Shown here one piece after another: positions 50,321 through 58,847 of a stretch of 64,000 bases of DNA. The translations under genes and the position numbers were made by a program. Where the stretch lies: positions 1 to 64,000 of the forward strand of contig CAJTOT010000014.1 of assembly GCA_910577935.1 (NCBI GenBank). Direction: 5' to 3'. This stretch comes from an uncultured Hungatella sp. (lineage in GTDB: Bacteria > Bacillota > Clostridia > Lachnospirales > Lachnospiraceae). Position 1 is the stretch's first letter; every line of letters starts with the position of its first letter. Under the pieces are notes generated by a model, which saw nothing but the letters and a program-made list of their open reading frames with translations, was not told the origin of the DNA and ran no database searches.

Positions 50321-51256
50321 TCAGACATTGAGAAGCAGATACTGGATGAACATCTTCACGGCATGGGCCGTATAGTTTCTGTCGGGGAGAAGGACATAGA
50401 ACAGCCTCTCCGCCAGATGGGAGTCCAGCTTGTAAAACAAAAGAGGAGAATCTGCATTCTGTACCATGCGGTCACTGATAAAGGTGGCCGCAAAATTTTT
50501 TTCTGCCAGATGATAGGCTGTGGCCAGCTGTGACAGATGGAGCTTGATTCTGGGTTCAAACCCGGCCTTCTGGAACAGGCCCAGGGCGCGGTCGTACAGG
50601 TTGTTTCCCGGCGTCAGGAGAATATATTCCAGATCGCGGAAAGTCTCCAGGGGCAGGAGGGGGCAGTCTGTCTCCAGATGCCTGTTGTCAAGAATATCGC
50701 CGGCAGTGAGCGCCATGTCCGAAGCTTTCTGATTGACAGGCTCTTCCCTGTGGACCGCAAGCAGAATGTGGTCGTAAAAAAGAGAATAGCGCTCAAAATT
50801 GCGCATAAAAGCAGTGTTGCAGCTGAAAGTCAGGTCAATTTTCCTCTCCGTCAGCATGTCAGCCAGCACATCTGAACTTTCTTCAATCAGTTCTAAGCGG
50901 ATTCCCGGATAGTTCCGGCTGAAGCTGGCCAGCACCTTGGGAAGAATATAGGCATTGAGGTAGTGAGAGCCGCCCAGACGAATCTGTCCCGTGTTCAAAT
51001 CCCGGATATCCTGAATCTGACGTTCCAGATCCTGTTCCAGACCATTCATCTTTTTAACCGCGTCAATATAAATCTGACCTGCCGCAGTCAGCTTCAGGGG
51101 GCGTCTGCTCCGGTCAAACAGGGGCATGCCGATGGACTCCTCAACTTTCTGCACCGCGATGCTCAAGGCCGGCTGGGTCATATAGAGGCGCTGGGCTGCT
51201 CTGGAAAAACTCCCTTCCTCGTACACCTGGTAAATGTACTTCATATCCTGCTGCAT
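50321..51256 (-). CDS. LysR-family transcriptional regulator
   Basis: A 311-residue regulator. The N-terminal winged HTH (YIYQVYEEGSFSRAAQRLYMTQPALSIAVQKVEESIG .. PLFDRSRRPLKLTAAG) is typical LysR; residues ~90-300 form the two-lobe effector domain (GQIRLGGSHYLNAYILPKVL, LIEESSDVLADMLTERKIDL). ATG 51256 has GAGG 8 nt upstream; an in-frame ATG at 51244 is possible, and the frame runs on without starts of merit to 51631. It is divergent from the UxaA pair, so it probably controls that operon in response to its substrate. Confidence 0.9.
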   Translation of the reverse strand: MQQDMKYIYQVYEEGSFSRAAQRLYMTQPALSIAVQKVEESIGMPLFDRSRRPLKLTAAGQIYIDAVKKMNGLEQDLERQIQDIRDLNTGQIRLGGSHYLNAYILPKVLASFSRNYPGIRLELIEESSDVLADMLTERKIDLTFSCNTAFMRNFERYSLFYDHILLAVHREEPVNQKASDMALTAGDILDNRHLETDCPLLPLETFRDLEYILLTPGNNLYDRALGLFQKAGFEPRIKLHLSQLATAYHLAEKNFAATFISDRMVQNADSPLLFYKLDSHLAERLFYVLLPDRNYTAHAVKMFIQYLLLNV

Positions 51257-51268
51257 AGTATAAACCTC

Positions 51269-51286
51269 ATTTATATTATTATAAAT
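51269..51286. promoter_or_regulatory. Putative LysR-type operator
   Basis: ATTTATA-TTAT-TATAAAT, perfect 7-bp dyad at 51269-51286 in the divergent lysR/uxaA interval, matching the T-N11-A pattern usual for LysR proteins. Confidence 0.5.
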
Positions 51287-51295
51287 TCCATAAAA

Positions 51296-51324
51296 TTGAT
51301 TATATATTATTCTTGTGTTATTGT
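51296..51324 (+). promoter_or_regulatory. Promoter for the UxaA-CitMHS operon
   Basis: TTGATT (51296-51301), 17-bp spacer, TATTGT (51319-51324). The operator-like dyad lies about 10 bp upstream, suited to activation. Confidence 0.5.
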
Positions 51325-51379
51325 AAAGATACGATGTATTGAAAAGGAAGGCAGCACCGGAAAAGAAAGGAAGAAGGCT

Positions 51380-51682
51380 ATGGAGATCAACGGATTGCTT
51401 ATGGATCTGAACGACAATGTAGTCACCTGTGTGGCGCAGGTTCCCGCCGGGGAAAAGGTCGTTTACCGGAAAGGAGAGGAGGTATGCGCCCTGACGGCGG
51501 AGGAGGAGATTCCCTGCTGTCACAAGATTGCCCTGAACGACCTGGCCCGGGGGGAGGATGTGATCAAATACGGGGAGCTTATCGGAAGAACCACCGGACC
51601 TGTGAAAAAGGGGCACTGGGTATCTCACCACAATATCTACAGCGTGCCTCGGGATTATGAGAGCGAACTGGTAAGTGTTTAG
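51380..51682 (+). CDS. UxaA-family hydro-lyase, small subunit (SAF domain)
   Basis: A 100-residue SAF-domain protein corresponding to the N-terminal part of altronate/galactarate dehydratases and to the SuyA subunit of sulfolactate sulfo-lyase: DNVVTCVAQVPAGEKVVY, EIPCCHKIALNDLARGEDVIKYGELIG and KKGHWVSHHNI. ATG 51380 follows GGAAGAAGG. The large subunit is 38 bp downstream; the two together make the full enzyme as in split family members. Confidence 0.85.
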   Translation: MEINGLLMDLNDNVVTCVAQVPAGEKVVYRKGEEVCALTAEEEIPCCHKIALNDLARGEDVIKYGELIGRTTGPVKKGHWVSHHNIYSVPRDYESELVSV

Positions 51683-51720
51683 GCGGCTTCAGACAGCAAG
51701 AAGAAGGAAGGAGAGAGAAT

Positions 51721-52881
51721 ATGCAGTTTTGGGGATATAAGAGGAAAGAAGGACGGGCGGGAATCAGGAACCATGTGCTGATTCTTCCTGCCTGCGCCTG
51801 CGGAAGCGAGAGCGCCCGCATCGTGGCAAGCCAGGTGCGGGGAGCGGTAAATATTGTGTTTAACACCGGGTGTTCCGACGTGGCGGACAACACGGCCATG
51901 TCCCAGAAGGTTCTCACAGGTTTTGCCTGCAATCCCAACGTCTACGGCGTGGTCATTATCGGCCTGGGATGTGAGACCGTGCCTCATATGGAGCTGAGAA
52001 AAAAGATTCAGTCCATGACCAGCAAGCCGGTGGTGTCCTTCGGGATTCAAGATGAGGGCGGGACCTTAAAGACCATTGAGAAGGCAGTGAGGGCTGCCAG
52101 GGATATGGCGGCAGAGGCAGCCATGCAGCCCAAAGAGCTGTGCGACATCTCGGAGCTTCTTCTGGGGATTGAGTGCGGCGGCTCCGACGCCACCTCCGGC
52201 ATTGCCAGCAACCCGGCGGTGGGAGAACTGAGCGACCTGCTCATCGACCTGGGAGCCTCCACTGTCATGAGCGAGTCCATTGAGTGGATCGGCGGCGAGC
52301 ATGTTCTCGCCAAGCGGGCGGCCACCCCCGAGATACATAACCAGATTATTCAGGTATGCAGAAACTATGAGGATCACTTGAAAGCGGCAGGGCAGGACTG
52401 CCGCGCCGGACAGCCGACGCCGGGAAACAAGGCGGGAGGCCTGTCTACCCTGGACGAGAAGAGTCTTGGCTGTATCCGCAAAGGCGGAACGCGTCCCATC
52501 GTGGAAGTGGTGGAACAGGCAGGGCGCCCTGAAAAATCCGGCGCCATCGTTATGGATACGGCAGGATACGATATCTCCTCTGTCACATCCATGGTGGCAG
52601 GCGGGTGCAATGCGGTGATATTTACCACAGGGAGAGGAACCCCCACGGGGAACGCCATCGTCCCGGTGCTGAAGGTGACTGCCAACGCCGTCACCTTCGA
52701 GAAGATGGAGGACAACATGGATGTGGATTTAAGCGGCATCATAAGAGGAACCAGGACTTTTCAGGAGTGCGGAAGGGACCTGCTGGCGGTGATTCTGGAC
52801 ATCTGCAACGGAAAGATGACAAAGGCGGAGGCTTACGGGTTCTCCGACATTGCGGTGGACCATGTGTGCAGGTTTGTGTAG
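51721..52881 (+). CDS. UxaA-family hydro-lyase, large subunit
   Basis: A 386-residue protein matching the C-terminal domain of UxaA/GarD-type dehydratases and SuyB: GYKRKEGRAGIRNHVLILP, GLGCET, LLLGIECGGSDATSGIASNPAVG, STVMSESIEWIGGEHVLAKRA, and Cys/His residues likely to bind iron or zinc. It dehydrates a 2,3-dihydroxy acid (aldonate or aldarate) or desulfonates sulfolactate; the choice cannot be made from sequence. Its partner is the SAF subunit upstream, and a CitMHS transporter follows after 42 bp. Confidence 0.88.
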   Translation: MQFWGYKRKEGRAGIRNHVLILPACACGSESARIVASQVRGAVNIVFNTGCSDVADNTAMSQKVLTGFACNPNVYGVVIIGLGCETVPHMELRKKIQSMTSKPVVSFGIQDEGGTLKTIEKAVRAARDMAAEAAMQPKELCDISELLLGIECGGSDATSGIASNPAVGELSDLLIDLGASTVMSESIEWIGGEHVLAKRAATPEIHNQIIQVCRNYEDHLKAAGQDCRAGQPTPGNKAGGLSTLDEKSLGCIRKGGTRPIVEVVEQAGRPEKSGAIVMDTAGYDISSVTSMVAGGCNAVIFTTGRGTPTGNAIVPVLKVTANAVTFEKMEDNMDVDLSGIIRGTRTFQECGRDLLAVILDICNGKMTKAEAYGFSDIAVDHVCRFV

Positions 52882-52923
52882 CAGGAACCAGGAAACAGTA
52901 CATTTCACAAAAAGGAGAAACAT

Positions 52924-54516
52924 ATGTCAAGCTTAACCATCTGCCTGATTATCTGCCTTGTCACCATGGTCAGCTATATCGCCGGAAAGATTCCCATGGG
53001 CCTGACCGCCATGTTGAGCATGGCCGCCTTTGTATTGACAGGCTGCCTGGACCCTAACACGGCAGCAGGATATTTCGGCAATGCCAACGGCATCATGATG
53101 CTTTCCATGTTTGTCGTGGCGGCGGGGTTTAACCGCACTCAGTTCGTAAAGAAATGCGCGTCCAGCGTCAACAGGATTTCCGGCGGCTCCCTGACCAAGA
53201 TGATGTTCGGCTATATTACACTGATTGCTTTTCTTATGATCGCCGCAGTGATTGCCGCGGTATTTCTGAAAAATGTACCTATGCAGTTTGTGCTCTGCGT
53301 TGTTCCGGTGATCTGCTGTCTGCTTTTAGGTTACAGCGTGAAGGATACAGGAGACATGGTCATAGCCTCCATCAACAACTCCATGAAGGCAGCAGGTTAT
53401 ATGTGCATGTTCGCGATGATCTATTTTACCATGCTGGGAAAGACGGGCATGTTTAACACATTAATCAAGTCGCTGATCAAACTGTTTAAGGGAAACATCA
53501 ATGTCTATATGGTTATGATCATTACCTCTGTAATAGCGGCGGTCAGTATGCTGACCGCCCAAGTGGTATCGGCTTACCTGATTGTATTTCCCATTATGCT
53601 CCCCCTGTACAAGAAGATGAAATTCGACAGGGCGGCGGCCATGATTATCGCGCAGACAGCCATCGCGTCCATGTGTTTTGTCCCATGGGGAATCGCCGTG
53701 GTCAACTCGTCTGTGTTCGCCGGGGTTGACGCCATGGAGCTTTCCAGGAGGCTGATTCCCGTGGCAGCCTGTTTTATCCCGGTGATTATTCTGCAGTGGA
53801 TTTATTTTGGAAGCCGGCATAAAAAACAGGGAGGAGCTGTTGTCATCCAGTGGAGTGACGAGGAGGCCGGCGCCGGACAGGCGGGCAGGGATGACGGTCT
53901 GGCAAGGCCAAAACGGTTCTGGTTTAACCTGTGTCTGTTTCTTGTGGTGATCGCCATGCTGGCGTTGAACAAAATGCCTTCTTTTATGATCTTTATGATA
54001 GCGTCCTTCATCACGATTCTGGCAGACTACCCGAATCCCAAGGACCATCAGAAACTCCTCGGAGAGGCTGGCAAACGGTTCAATAATACTTTGATGATGC
54101 TGGTGGGAATCTCAACGTTTATCGGAGTGTTCCAGGGAACGGGTATGGTTGATGCCCTTGCCACATTCGTGGTAGGCAGCGTGCCGGTTTTCCTGACCAG
54201 GTATATTCATATCGTCCTGGCGGCGGTGATGGTGCTGGTGATCCGTTTTATGCCCAACAAAATCTATAACTCCATGTATCCGGTGCTGCTCTCCATCGGA
54301 TCTAAATTCGGACTGTCAGGCCCGGATGTGCTGGCGCCCTTTGTCTGCAACATGACCTTGGCAACCGGTTCCTCCCCCTTCACGGCGGCGACTCATGTGG
54401 GGGTAGGGTTGCTGGAACTGGATGTAGATGACTACTGCAAGAAGGCAGTGCCTGTCCAAAGCATCTGCAATATCCTGGTGATCCTCATCGCCATAGCAGT
54501 GGGAGCGGTACGGTAA
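52924..54516 (+). CDS. CitMHS-type carboxylate transporter (ion transporter superfamily)
   Basis: A 530-residue membrane protein with about 12 helices. The C-terminal half has GISTFIGVFQGTGMVDALA and GSSPFTAATHVGVGLLELDVDDYCKKA, close to the CitMHS pattern of metal-citrate:proton symporters; a hydrophilic loop at ~305-335 separates the halves. AAAGGAG precedes the ATG. As last gene of the operon it most likely imports the acid processed by the UxaA pair. Confidence 0.78.
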   Translation: MSSLTICLIICLVTMVSYIAGKIPMGLTAMLSMAAFVLTGCLDPNTAAGYFGNANGIMMLSMFVVAAGFNRTQFVKKCASSVNRISGGSLTKMMFGYITLIAFLMIAAVIAAVFLKNVPMQFVLCVVPVICCLLLGYSVKDTGDMVIASINNSMKAAGYMCMFAMIYFTMLGKTGMFNTLIKSLIKLFKGNINVYMVMIITSVIAAVSMLTAQVVSAYLIVFPIMLPLYKKMKFDRAAAMIIAQTAIASMCFVPWGIAVVNSSVFAGVDAMELSRRLIPVAACFIPVIILQWIYFGSRHKKQGGAVVIQWSDEEAGAGQAGRDDGLARPKRFWFNLCLFLVVIAMLALNKMPSFMIFMIASFITILADYPNPKDHQKLLGEAGKRFNNTLMMLVGISTFIGVFQGTGMVDALATFVVGSVPVFLTRYIHIVLAAVMVLVIRFMPNKIYNSMYPVLLSIGSKFGLSGPDVLAPFVCNMTLATGSSPFTAATHVGVGLLELDVDDYCKKAVPVQSICNILVILIAIAVGAVR

Positions 54517-54623
54517 TATCCAGACGGCGGGGCGGCTTTCATAAGATTGTAAGAAAAAACATACCATATCCTTCATAAACCTGTGATATACTTTTTGAAA
54601 CACTTGAGGAGGAGGGAGATTTT

Positions 54624-55883
54624 TTGAAAGCAAGAACCGAACTTACAATCTTTTTTGCAGCATCTTCCCTGGCCTTGGGGGCATGCGGCAGTCCGCCGGA
54701 GCCGGCAGGCGGGACGCATCAGGAAACCGCCGCCCTGGAAGAAGAGGAAAGGGAGGAGAGCCGGGCGGGAAGCGTCCAGGCGTGGGAGGCCGGCCCGCAG
54801 ACCGGCGCCGGAGCCGATGCAGGAATCAAAGCAGGAACCGGGGAGAGTGAGACCGCGGGAGGGGAACCTTCGTCAGAGCCGGCGTCGGAGCCGGAGACCG
54901 AGAAGCTGCTGACCGTGGACAGGATTTTAGAGCTGTCCGGCCGGGAGGATCTGACATGGGAGGATTTTCAGGATTATCCATCGGAAGACATCGGCTCAGG
55001 CCTGCATATCCTGAAATATGACATTGACGATGATTTCTGCCTGCTTGTGGGAGGCGGAGTGATGGACCAGGAGCCAATGTACATCAGGGCCGTGTCGGCG
55101 CGGGATCAGGAGGACTACATTGATATAAGAAATCCTGTCCAGGAGGTGAGGGCGTTCTTTCAGGAACACAGGCATGCCGAAGAGTATGTGGGAATCAGAG
55201 GGCATGTGAAGGAGGTCGGAGAAGACCAGGTTCTGATCTCCTCGGACACCGACGATTTCCCCGGCGTCTTCTGGGTCGAAGGCGCCAAATCTCTCACGGC
55301 GGAGGGAGAACTGAAAGGAGGAACGCCTGTGTTCGTCCTCATGGAAGATACCGGGACACAGGCCCATGACGGCCTGGAGCTGTTCAGGGCGAAACAGATC
55401 ATGGCTCTTTCGGAGTCCGTGGAGGGAAAGGCGGACATTCTTCTCACATCGCCGCCCTCTCTCTCACTGACGGATGTCCTCTCAAGCAAGTACCAGAGCT
55501 TTGAGATTCAGCCGAGGGACTACAGCTGGAGCACCATGGAAGGCGGGGAGGCCGTGACGGTAGTTGCCTGCGGGGCGGCGCCCCTTGAGTTCCCGGAGAT
55601 AACGGACAGACTGAAGATTCCCCCGTACAACGGAGTCGACCAGGTCTGCTACGCCCTTTCGACAGCCGCAGCTCCGGACAAGCTGGTGGTATGCCGGTGG
55701 GACAAGGACGATGCCGGCGAGGAGGACAGGGCTTTGGAGTGCATGATCACTTACTATTGCCCGGTTTTTACCATAGACCTGGAGAAGGACAAGGTGTATG
55801 AGCTCACGGCAGAGTGGAAGGAGGATAATCTGGAAGAGGATGGCTACGCAGGGAGAGCCGGTTATGTCCTGGTGACGGAATAA
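54624..55883 (+). CDS. Lipoprotein of unknown function
   Basis: A 419-residue lipoprotein. TTG start at 54624, with GGAGGGAG upstream; lipobox LGAC gives Cys21. A Glu/Ala/Gly-rich linker runs to ~residue 95, then a globular region (LTVDRILELSGREDLTWEDFQDY .. GLHILKYDIDDDFCLLVGGG). An OB-like middle part (VGIRGHVKEVGEDQVLISSDT, GTPVFVLMED) and a C-terminal domain follow. No family is recognised. The probable promoter is the extended -10 TGATATACT at 54584-54592. It stands alone. Confidence 0.6.
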   Translation: MKARTELTIFFAASSLALGACGSPPEPAGGTHQETAALEEEEREESRAGSVQAWEAGPQTGAGADAGIKAGTGESETAGGEPSSEPASEPETEKLLTVDRILELSGREDLTWEDFQDYPSEDIGSGLHILKYDIDDDFCLLVGGGVMDQEPMYIRAVSARDQEDYIDIRNPVQEVRAFFQEHRHAEEYVGIRGHVKEVGEDQVLISSDTDDFPGVFWVEGAKSLTAEGELKGGTPVFVLMEDTGTQAHDGLELFRAKQIMALSESVEGKADILLTSPPSLSLTDVLSSKYQSFEIQPRDYSWSTMEGGEAVTVVACGAAPLEFPEITDRLKIPPYNGVDQVCYALSTAAAPDKLVVCRWDKDDAGEEDRALECMITYYCPVFTIDLEKDKVYELTAEWKEDNLEEDGYAGRAGYVLVTE

Positions 55884-55887
55884 GTGG

Positions 55888-55916
55888 TTGACATTTTTCT
55901 GTACCCCTTTTACAAT
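55888..55916 (+). promoter_or_regulatory. Sigma-A promoter for cbiK
   Basis: TTGACA (55888-55893), 17-bp spacer, TACAAT (55911-55916). The cbiK leader is ~130 nt and contains a terminator-like hairpin at 55954-55980. No B12 box is present. Confidence 0.75.
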
Positions 55917-55953
55917 GGGGACAGGACACAGGATGGAGAACTTTGTATAATAG

Positions 55954-55980
55954 GAAGGTTCCTGGTGGGGCCTTCTTTTT
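55954..55980 (+). terminator. Terminator-like hairpin in the cbiK leader
   Basis: GAAGGTTCC / GGGGCCTTC, 9 pairs with two G-T, loop TGGT, followed by TTTTTG. It may end the upstream lipoprotein mRNA or act as an attenuator for cbiK. Confidence 0.6.
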
Positions 55981-56051
55981 GTTTGTCCAAACTGCTTTGT
56001 CAGGGCGGACTGTCTGTCTGCGCTGCGGGACACAGGCGGAAGGAGGAAACC

Positions 56052-56864
56052 ATGAACACATATGACAAATCAGCGGATACGGCTGTCTTAGTGGTCAGCT
56101 TCGGAACAAGCTACAATGACAGCCGCGATATCACCATAGGAGCTGTGGAGAAGGCCATAGCCAAAGCATGCCCCGGATATGAGGCGCGGAGGGCATTTAC
56201 TTCCCAGACCATCATAAATATTCTGAGAGACCGGGAGGGGATCAAGATCGACAATGTGGCCGGGGCGCTTAAACGGGCGGCGGCGGACGGAATCAGAAAC
56301 CTGGCGGTACAGCCCACCCACATCATGGATGGTTTCGAGTACAATGAAGTGATGAGACAGTTGGACATACACAGGGACAGCTTCTGCCGGATCGCCGTGG
56401 GCAGGCCTCTGCTCTGGGGGGAGGAGGATTTCAGGGCAGTGGCAAAAGCGGCTGCCAGCCATACAGGCGTCTATGATGACGGCGAGACGGCCGTGATATA
56501 CATAGGGCACGGGACGATGGCAGAGTCAAACCGGGTTTACGGCAGGCTGCAGAGCACCTTTGCCGACGAGAGACTTGACAATTACTACATAGGCACCGTG
56601 GAGGCAGGGCCCGCCGCCGGGGATCTGGCGAAGATTCTGAGGGAGAGGGGACGCTACAGGAGGGTGGTGCTCACTCCCCTCATGCTGGTGGCCGGCGACC
56701 ACGCCAACAACGACATGGCGGGAGACGGCAAAGACTCCTGGAAATCCGTTTTTATGGCAGAAGGATACCAGGTGGAGTGCCTGCTTCAGGGGCTTGGAGA
56801 GCTGGAGGCCATCAGGGAGCTCTATGTGAACCACGCCCTGGCTGCCGTGGAAGGACTGAGATGA
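56052..56864 (+). CDS. cbiK: Anaerobic cobaltochelatase / sirohydrochlorin chelatase CbiK
   Basis: A 270-residue chelatase inserting Co2+ (or Fe2+/Ni2+ in relatives) into sirohydrochlorin-type tetrapyrroles. LVVSFGTSYNDSR opens the fold; His153 in IGHGT, Glu184 in GTVEAGP and His217 in GDHANND match the metal-binding and catalytic residues of CbiK. AAGGAGGAAACC precedes ATG 56052. No other cobalamin genes lie nearby, so whether it serves B12 or siroheme synthesis is open. Confidence 0.9.
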   Translation: MNTYDKSADTAVLVVSFGTSYNDSRDITIGAVEKAIAKACPGYEARRAFTSQTIINILRDREGIKIDNVAGALKRAAADGIRNLAVQPTHIMDGFEYNEVMRQLDIHRDSFCRIAVGRPLLWGEEDFRAVAKAAASHTGVYDDGETAVIYIGHGTMAESNRVYGRLQSTFADERLDNYYIGTVEAGPAAGDLAKILRERGRYRRVVLTPLMLVAGDHANNDMAGDGKDSWKSVFMAEGYQVECLLQGLGELEAIRELYVNHALAAVEGLR

Positions 56865-56869
56865 GGCCG

Positions 56870-56933
56870 GTTACTGTACACCAGGTGTTCCTCCCATGGC
56901 AGTTACGTGCACAGGGGACCTGTGAACAGTACC
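56870..56933. repeat. 64-bp inverted repeat related to the GTTACTGTTCAC family
   Basis: GTTACTGTACACCAGGT at 56870 faces ACCTGTGAACAGTACC ending at 56933; the arms pair with a few mismatches. The outer bases match the ends of the 30414-30547 element. It starts 5 bp after the cbiK stop, as the larger copy does after alaS. Confidence 0.5.
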
Positions 56934-56970
56934 ACGAGTCGGAAGGCCGGAAAAAATTAAACATTTTGGA

Positions 56971-56999
56971 TTGTGGTTTGAAATAACCTGTGCTATAAT
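56971..56999 (+). promoter_or_regulatory. Promoter for miaB-mutS-mutL-miaA
   Basis: TTGTGG (56971-56976), 17-bp spacer, TATAAT (56994-56999) preceded by TGC (extended -10). Confidence 0.7.
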
Positions 57000-57199
57000 A
57001 TCTGAGATTATTTTCCGACGGCATTCTCCCACTTTCAAAAGCTAAAGCAAATCCGATTTTTGATGACGGCAGAAGATAAAAAAATGTACTTATATGACAT
57101 CATGAACATAAAAAAAGAAACGAGTTCCCCCGCTTGAGCCATAAGACTGTACGGTTAAAAACTCATTTCTTTATTCGATTATATAATAGCGAGGTAAAA

Positions 57200-58672
57200 A
57201 TGTCAAGAGAAATGTATAATGAAATTGATTTGGCTAAAATAAATCTAAATGCAGAACCGCCCACAGAGGAGCCGGCCAGGCAGTACTATTTTATGGCAAA
57301 ATGCCGGGAATGGGTTCGGGAGTTTGAACGGAAAAACGGACGTCTCCCATGCTTTTTTACTCAAACGTTCGGGTGTCAGATGAACGCCAGAGACTCCGAA
57401 AAGCTGACAGGGATTTTGCTTCAGATGGGATTTGCGGAGACGGAGGAGGAGACGGCGGATTTTGTCCTCTACAACACGTGCACCGTGAGGGAGAATGCCA
57501 ACCAGAGGGTGTACGGGCGTCTGGGATATCTCAACACGCTGAAGAAGAAGAATCCCCACATGATGATCGCCCTGTGCGGCTGTATGACTCAGGAGCCGGA
57601 GACGGTGGAGAAGCTGAAGAAAAGCTATCGGTTCGTAGACGTGATTTTCGGTACCCACAACATCTTTAAGCTGGCCGAACTCATGTGGCGGAGGCTGACG
57701 GAGAACAGACAGGTGGTGGAGATCTGGAAGGACACGGAGCAGATTGTGGAGGAGCTTCCCGTTGAACGGAAATTCCCCTTCAAGTCCGGGGTCAATATCA
57801 TGTTCGGGTGCAATAATTTCTGCAGCTACTGCATCGTTCCTTATGTGCGGGGCAGGGAGAGGAGCAGGAAGCCGGAGGATATTCTGGATGAGATCAGGAG
57901 GCTGGTGTCAGAGGGCGTGGTGGAGGTCATGCTCCTGGGCCAGAATGTGAACTCCTACGGCAAGAACCTGGACACCCCACTCACTTTCGCCGGGCTGCTG
58001 AGGCAGGTGGAGTGCATAGAGGGGCTGAGGCGGGTCCGGTTTATGACCTCCCACCCGAAGGATTTGTCCGATGAACTGATTCAGGTCATGAAGGAGTCCG
58101 GGAAGATATGCCATCATCTCCACCTGCCTGTGCAGTCGGGGAGCTCCCGGATTCTCAAGGCCATGAACCGGCGCTATACAAAAGAGCAGTACCTGGAGCT
58201 GGTGGACAGGATACGGGCCGCGGTGCCGGACATCTCCCTGACCACAGACATTATCGTAGGTTTTCCCGGGGAGACGGAGGAAGATTTCCAGGAGACCATG
58301 GATGTGGTGCGGAAGGTGGAGTTTGACAGCGCGTTTACATTTATCTACTCTAAAAGAACAGGGACCCCGGCGGCTGCCATGGAAGACCAGGTAGAGCCGG
58401 AGGTGGTGAAGGACCGGTTTGACCGGCTTCTCGCTCAGGTGCAGCAGATATCCGCCAGAGTGTGCGCCAGAGATCTCCACACGGTCCGGGAGGTCCTGGT
58501 GGAAGGCCCCGACGACCACATGGAGGGGTATGTCACAGGGCGTCTTGGGAACAACACCCTGGTTCATTTTCCGGGAGATCCTTCCCTGACAGGAACCATC
58601 CTTCCTGTGTATTTGGAGGAATCCAGAGGATTCTACTACATGGGCTCGCCTTTGCCTGTGGCCGGTACATGA
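57200..58672 (+). CDS. miaB: tRNA-2-methylthio-N6-dimethylallyladenosine synthase MiaB
   Basis: A 490-residue radical SAM methylthiotransferase converting i6A37 to ms2i6A37. The auxiliary-cluster cysteines are Cys59 (TFGCQMNARDSE), Cys94 (NTCTVRENA) and Cys128 (CGCMTQ); the radical SAM cluster is Cys204-x3-Cys208-x2-Cys211 (GCNNFCSYCIVPYVRGRERSR). The TRAM domain occupies the last ~65 residues. ATG 57200 follows GCGAGG. MiaA, which makes its substrate i6A, is encoded at the end of the same cluster. Confidence 0.97.
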   Translation: MSREMYNEIDLAKINLNAEPPTEEPARQYYFMAKCREWVREFERKNGRLPCFFTQTFGCQMNARDSEKLTGILLQMGFAETEEETADFVLYNTCTVRENANQRVYGRLGYLNTLKKKNPHMMIALCGCMTQEPETVEKLKKSYRFVDVIFGTHNIFKLAELMWRRLTENRQVVEIWKDTEQIVEELPVERKFPFKSGVNIMFGCNNFCSYCIVPYVRGRERSRKPEDILDEIRRLVSEGVVEVMLLGQNVNSYGKNLDTPLTFAGLLRQVECIEGLRRVRFMTSHPKDLSDELIQVMKESGKICHHLHLPVQSGSSRILKAMNRRYTKEQYLELVDRIRAAVPDISLTTDIIVGFPGETEEDFQETMDVVRKVEFDSAFTFIYSKRTGTPAAAMEDQVEPEVVKDRFDRLLAQVQQISARVCARDLHTVREVLVEGPDDHMEGYVTGRLGNNTLVHFPGDPSLTGTILPVYLEESRGFYYMGSPLPVAGT

Positions 58673-58689
58673 ACGATTTTCCTAAAGAC

Positions 58690-58733
58690 GGGGATGCCGC
58701 GGCGATATGCGGCAGCCCCTTTCCCGATTTTTA
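58690..58733 (+). terminator. Terminator-like hairpin after miaB
   Basis: GGGG-A-TGCCGC (58690-58700) / GCGGCA-G-CCCC (58709-58719), 10 pairs with one mismatch, followed by TTTCCCGATTTTT. Confidence 0.55.
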
Positions 58734-58751
58734 CAGAGCAAATATTTAGTA

Positions 58752-58847
58752 TGAAAGTCCCGCCGCCGATTAGGCGGCATGTATTCAGGTATGCCAAATG
58801 CGCCCGCAGACTTTCACGGGTGGCGGTGCGTACGCCTCCGGGCGCAT
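58752..58847 (+). repeat. Structured intergenic element upstream of mutS
   Basis: Three perfect inverted repeats in ~100 bp: TGAAAGTC (58752-58759) / GACTTTCA (58809-58816), enclosing GCCGCC (58762-58767) / GGCGGC (58773-58778); and ATGCGCCCG (58798-58806) / CGGGCGCAT (58839-58847). They cannot all form together, so alternative RNA folds are possible. No credible ORF. Confidence 0.5.

Larger units (their letters stand above)
56865..57199 (+). other. 335-bp intergenic region, cbiK to miaB
   Basis: Contains the inverted repeat 56870-56933, the promoter 56971-56999 and a ~190-nt AT-rich miaB leader. The leader (57006-57199) shows no ORF, riboswitch or convincing hairpin that I can recognise. 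A TATAAT at 57182 is too close to the start to be used. Confidence 0.6.

Noticed and set aside
55917..56051. Cobalamin riboswitch upstream of cbiK
   Set aside because: The leader is too short and has no B12 box; only a simple hairpin is visible.
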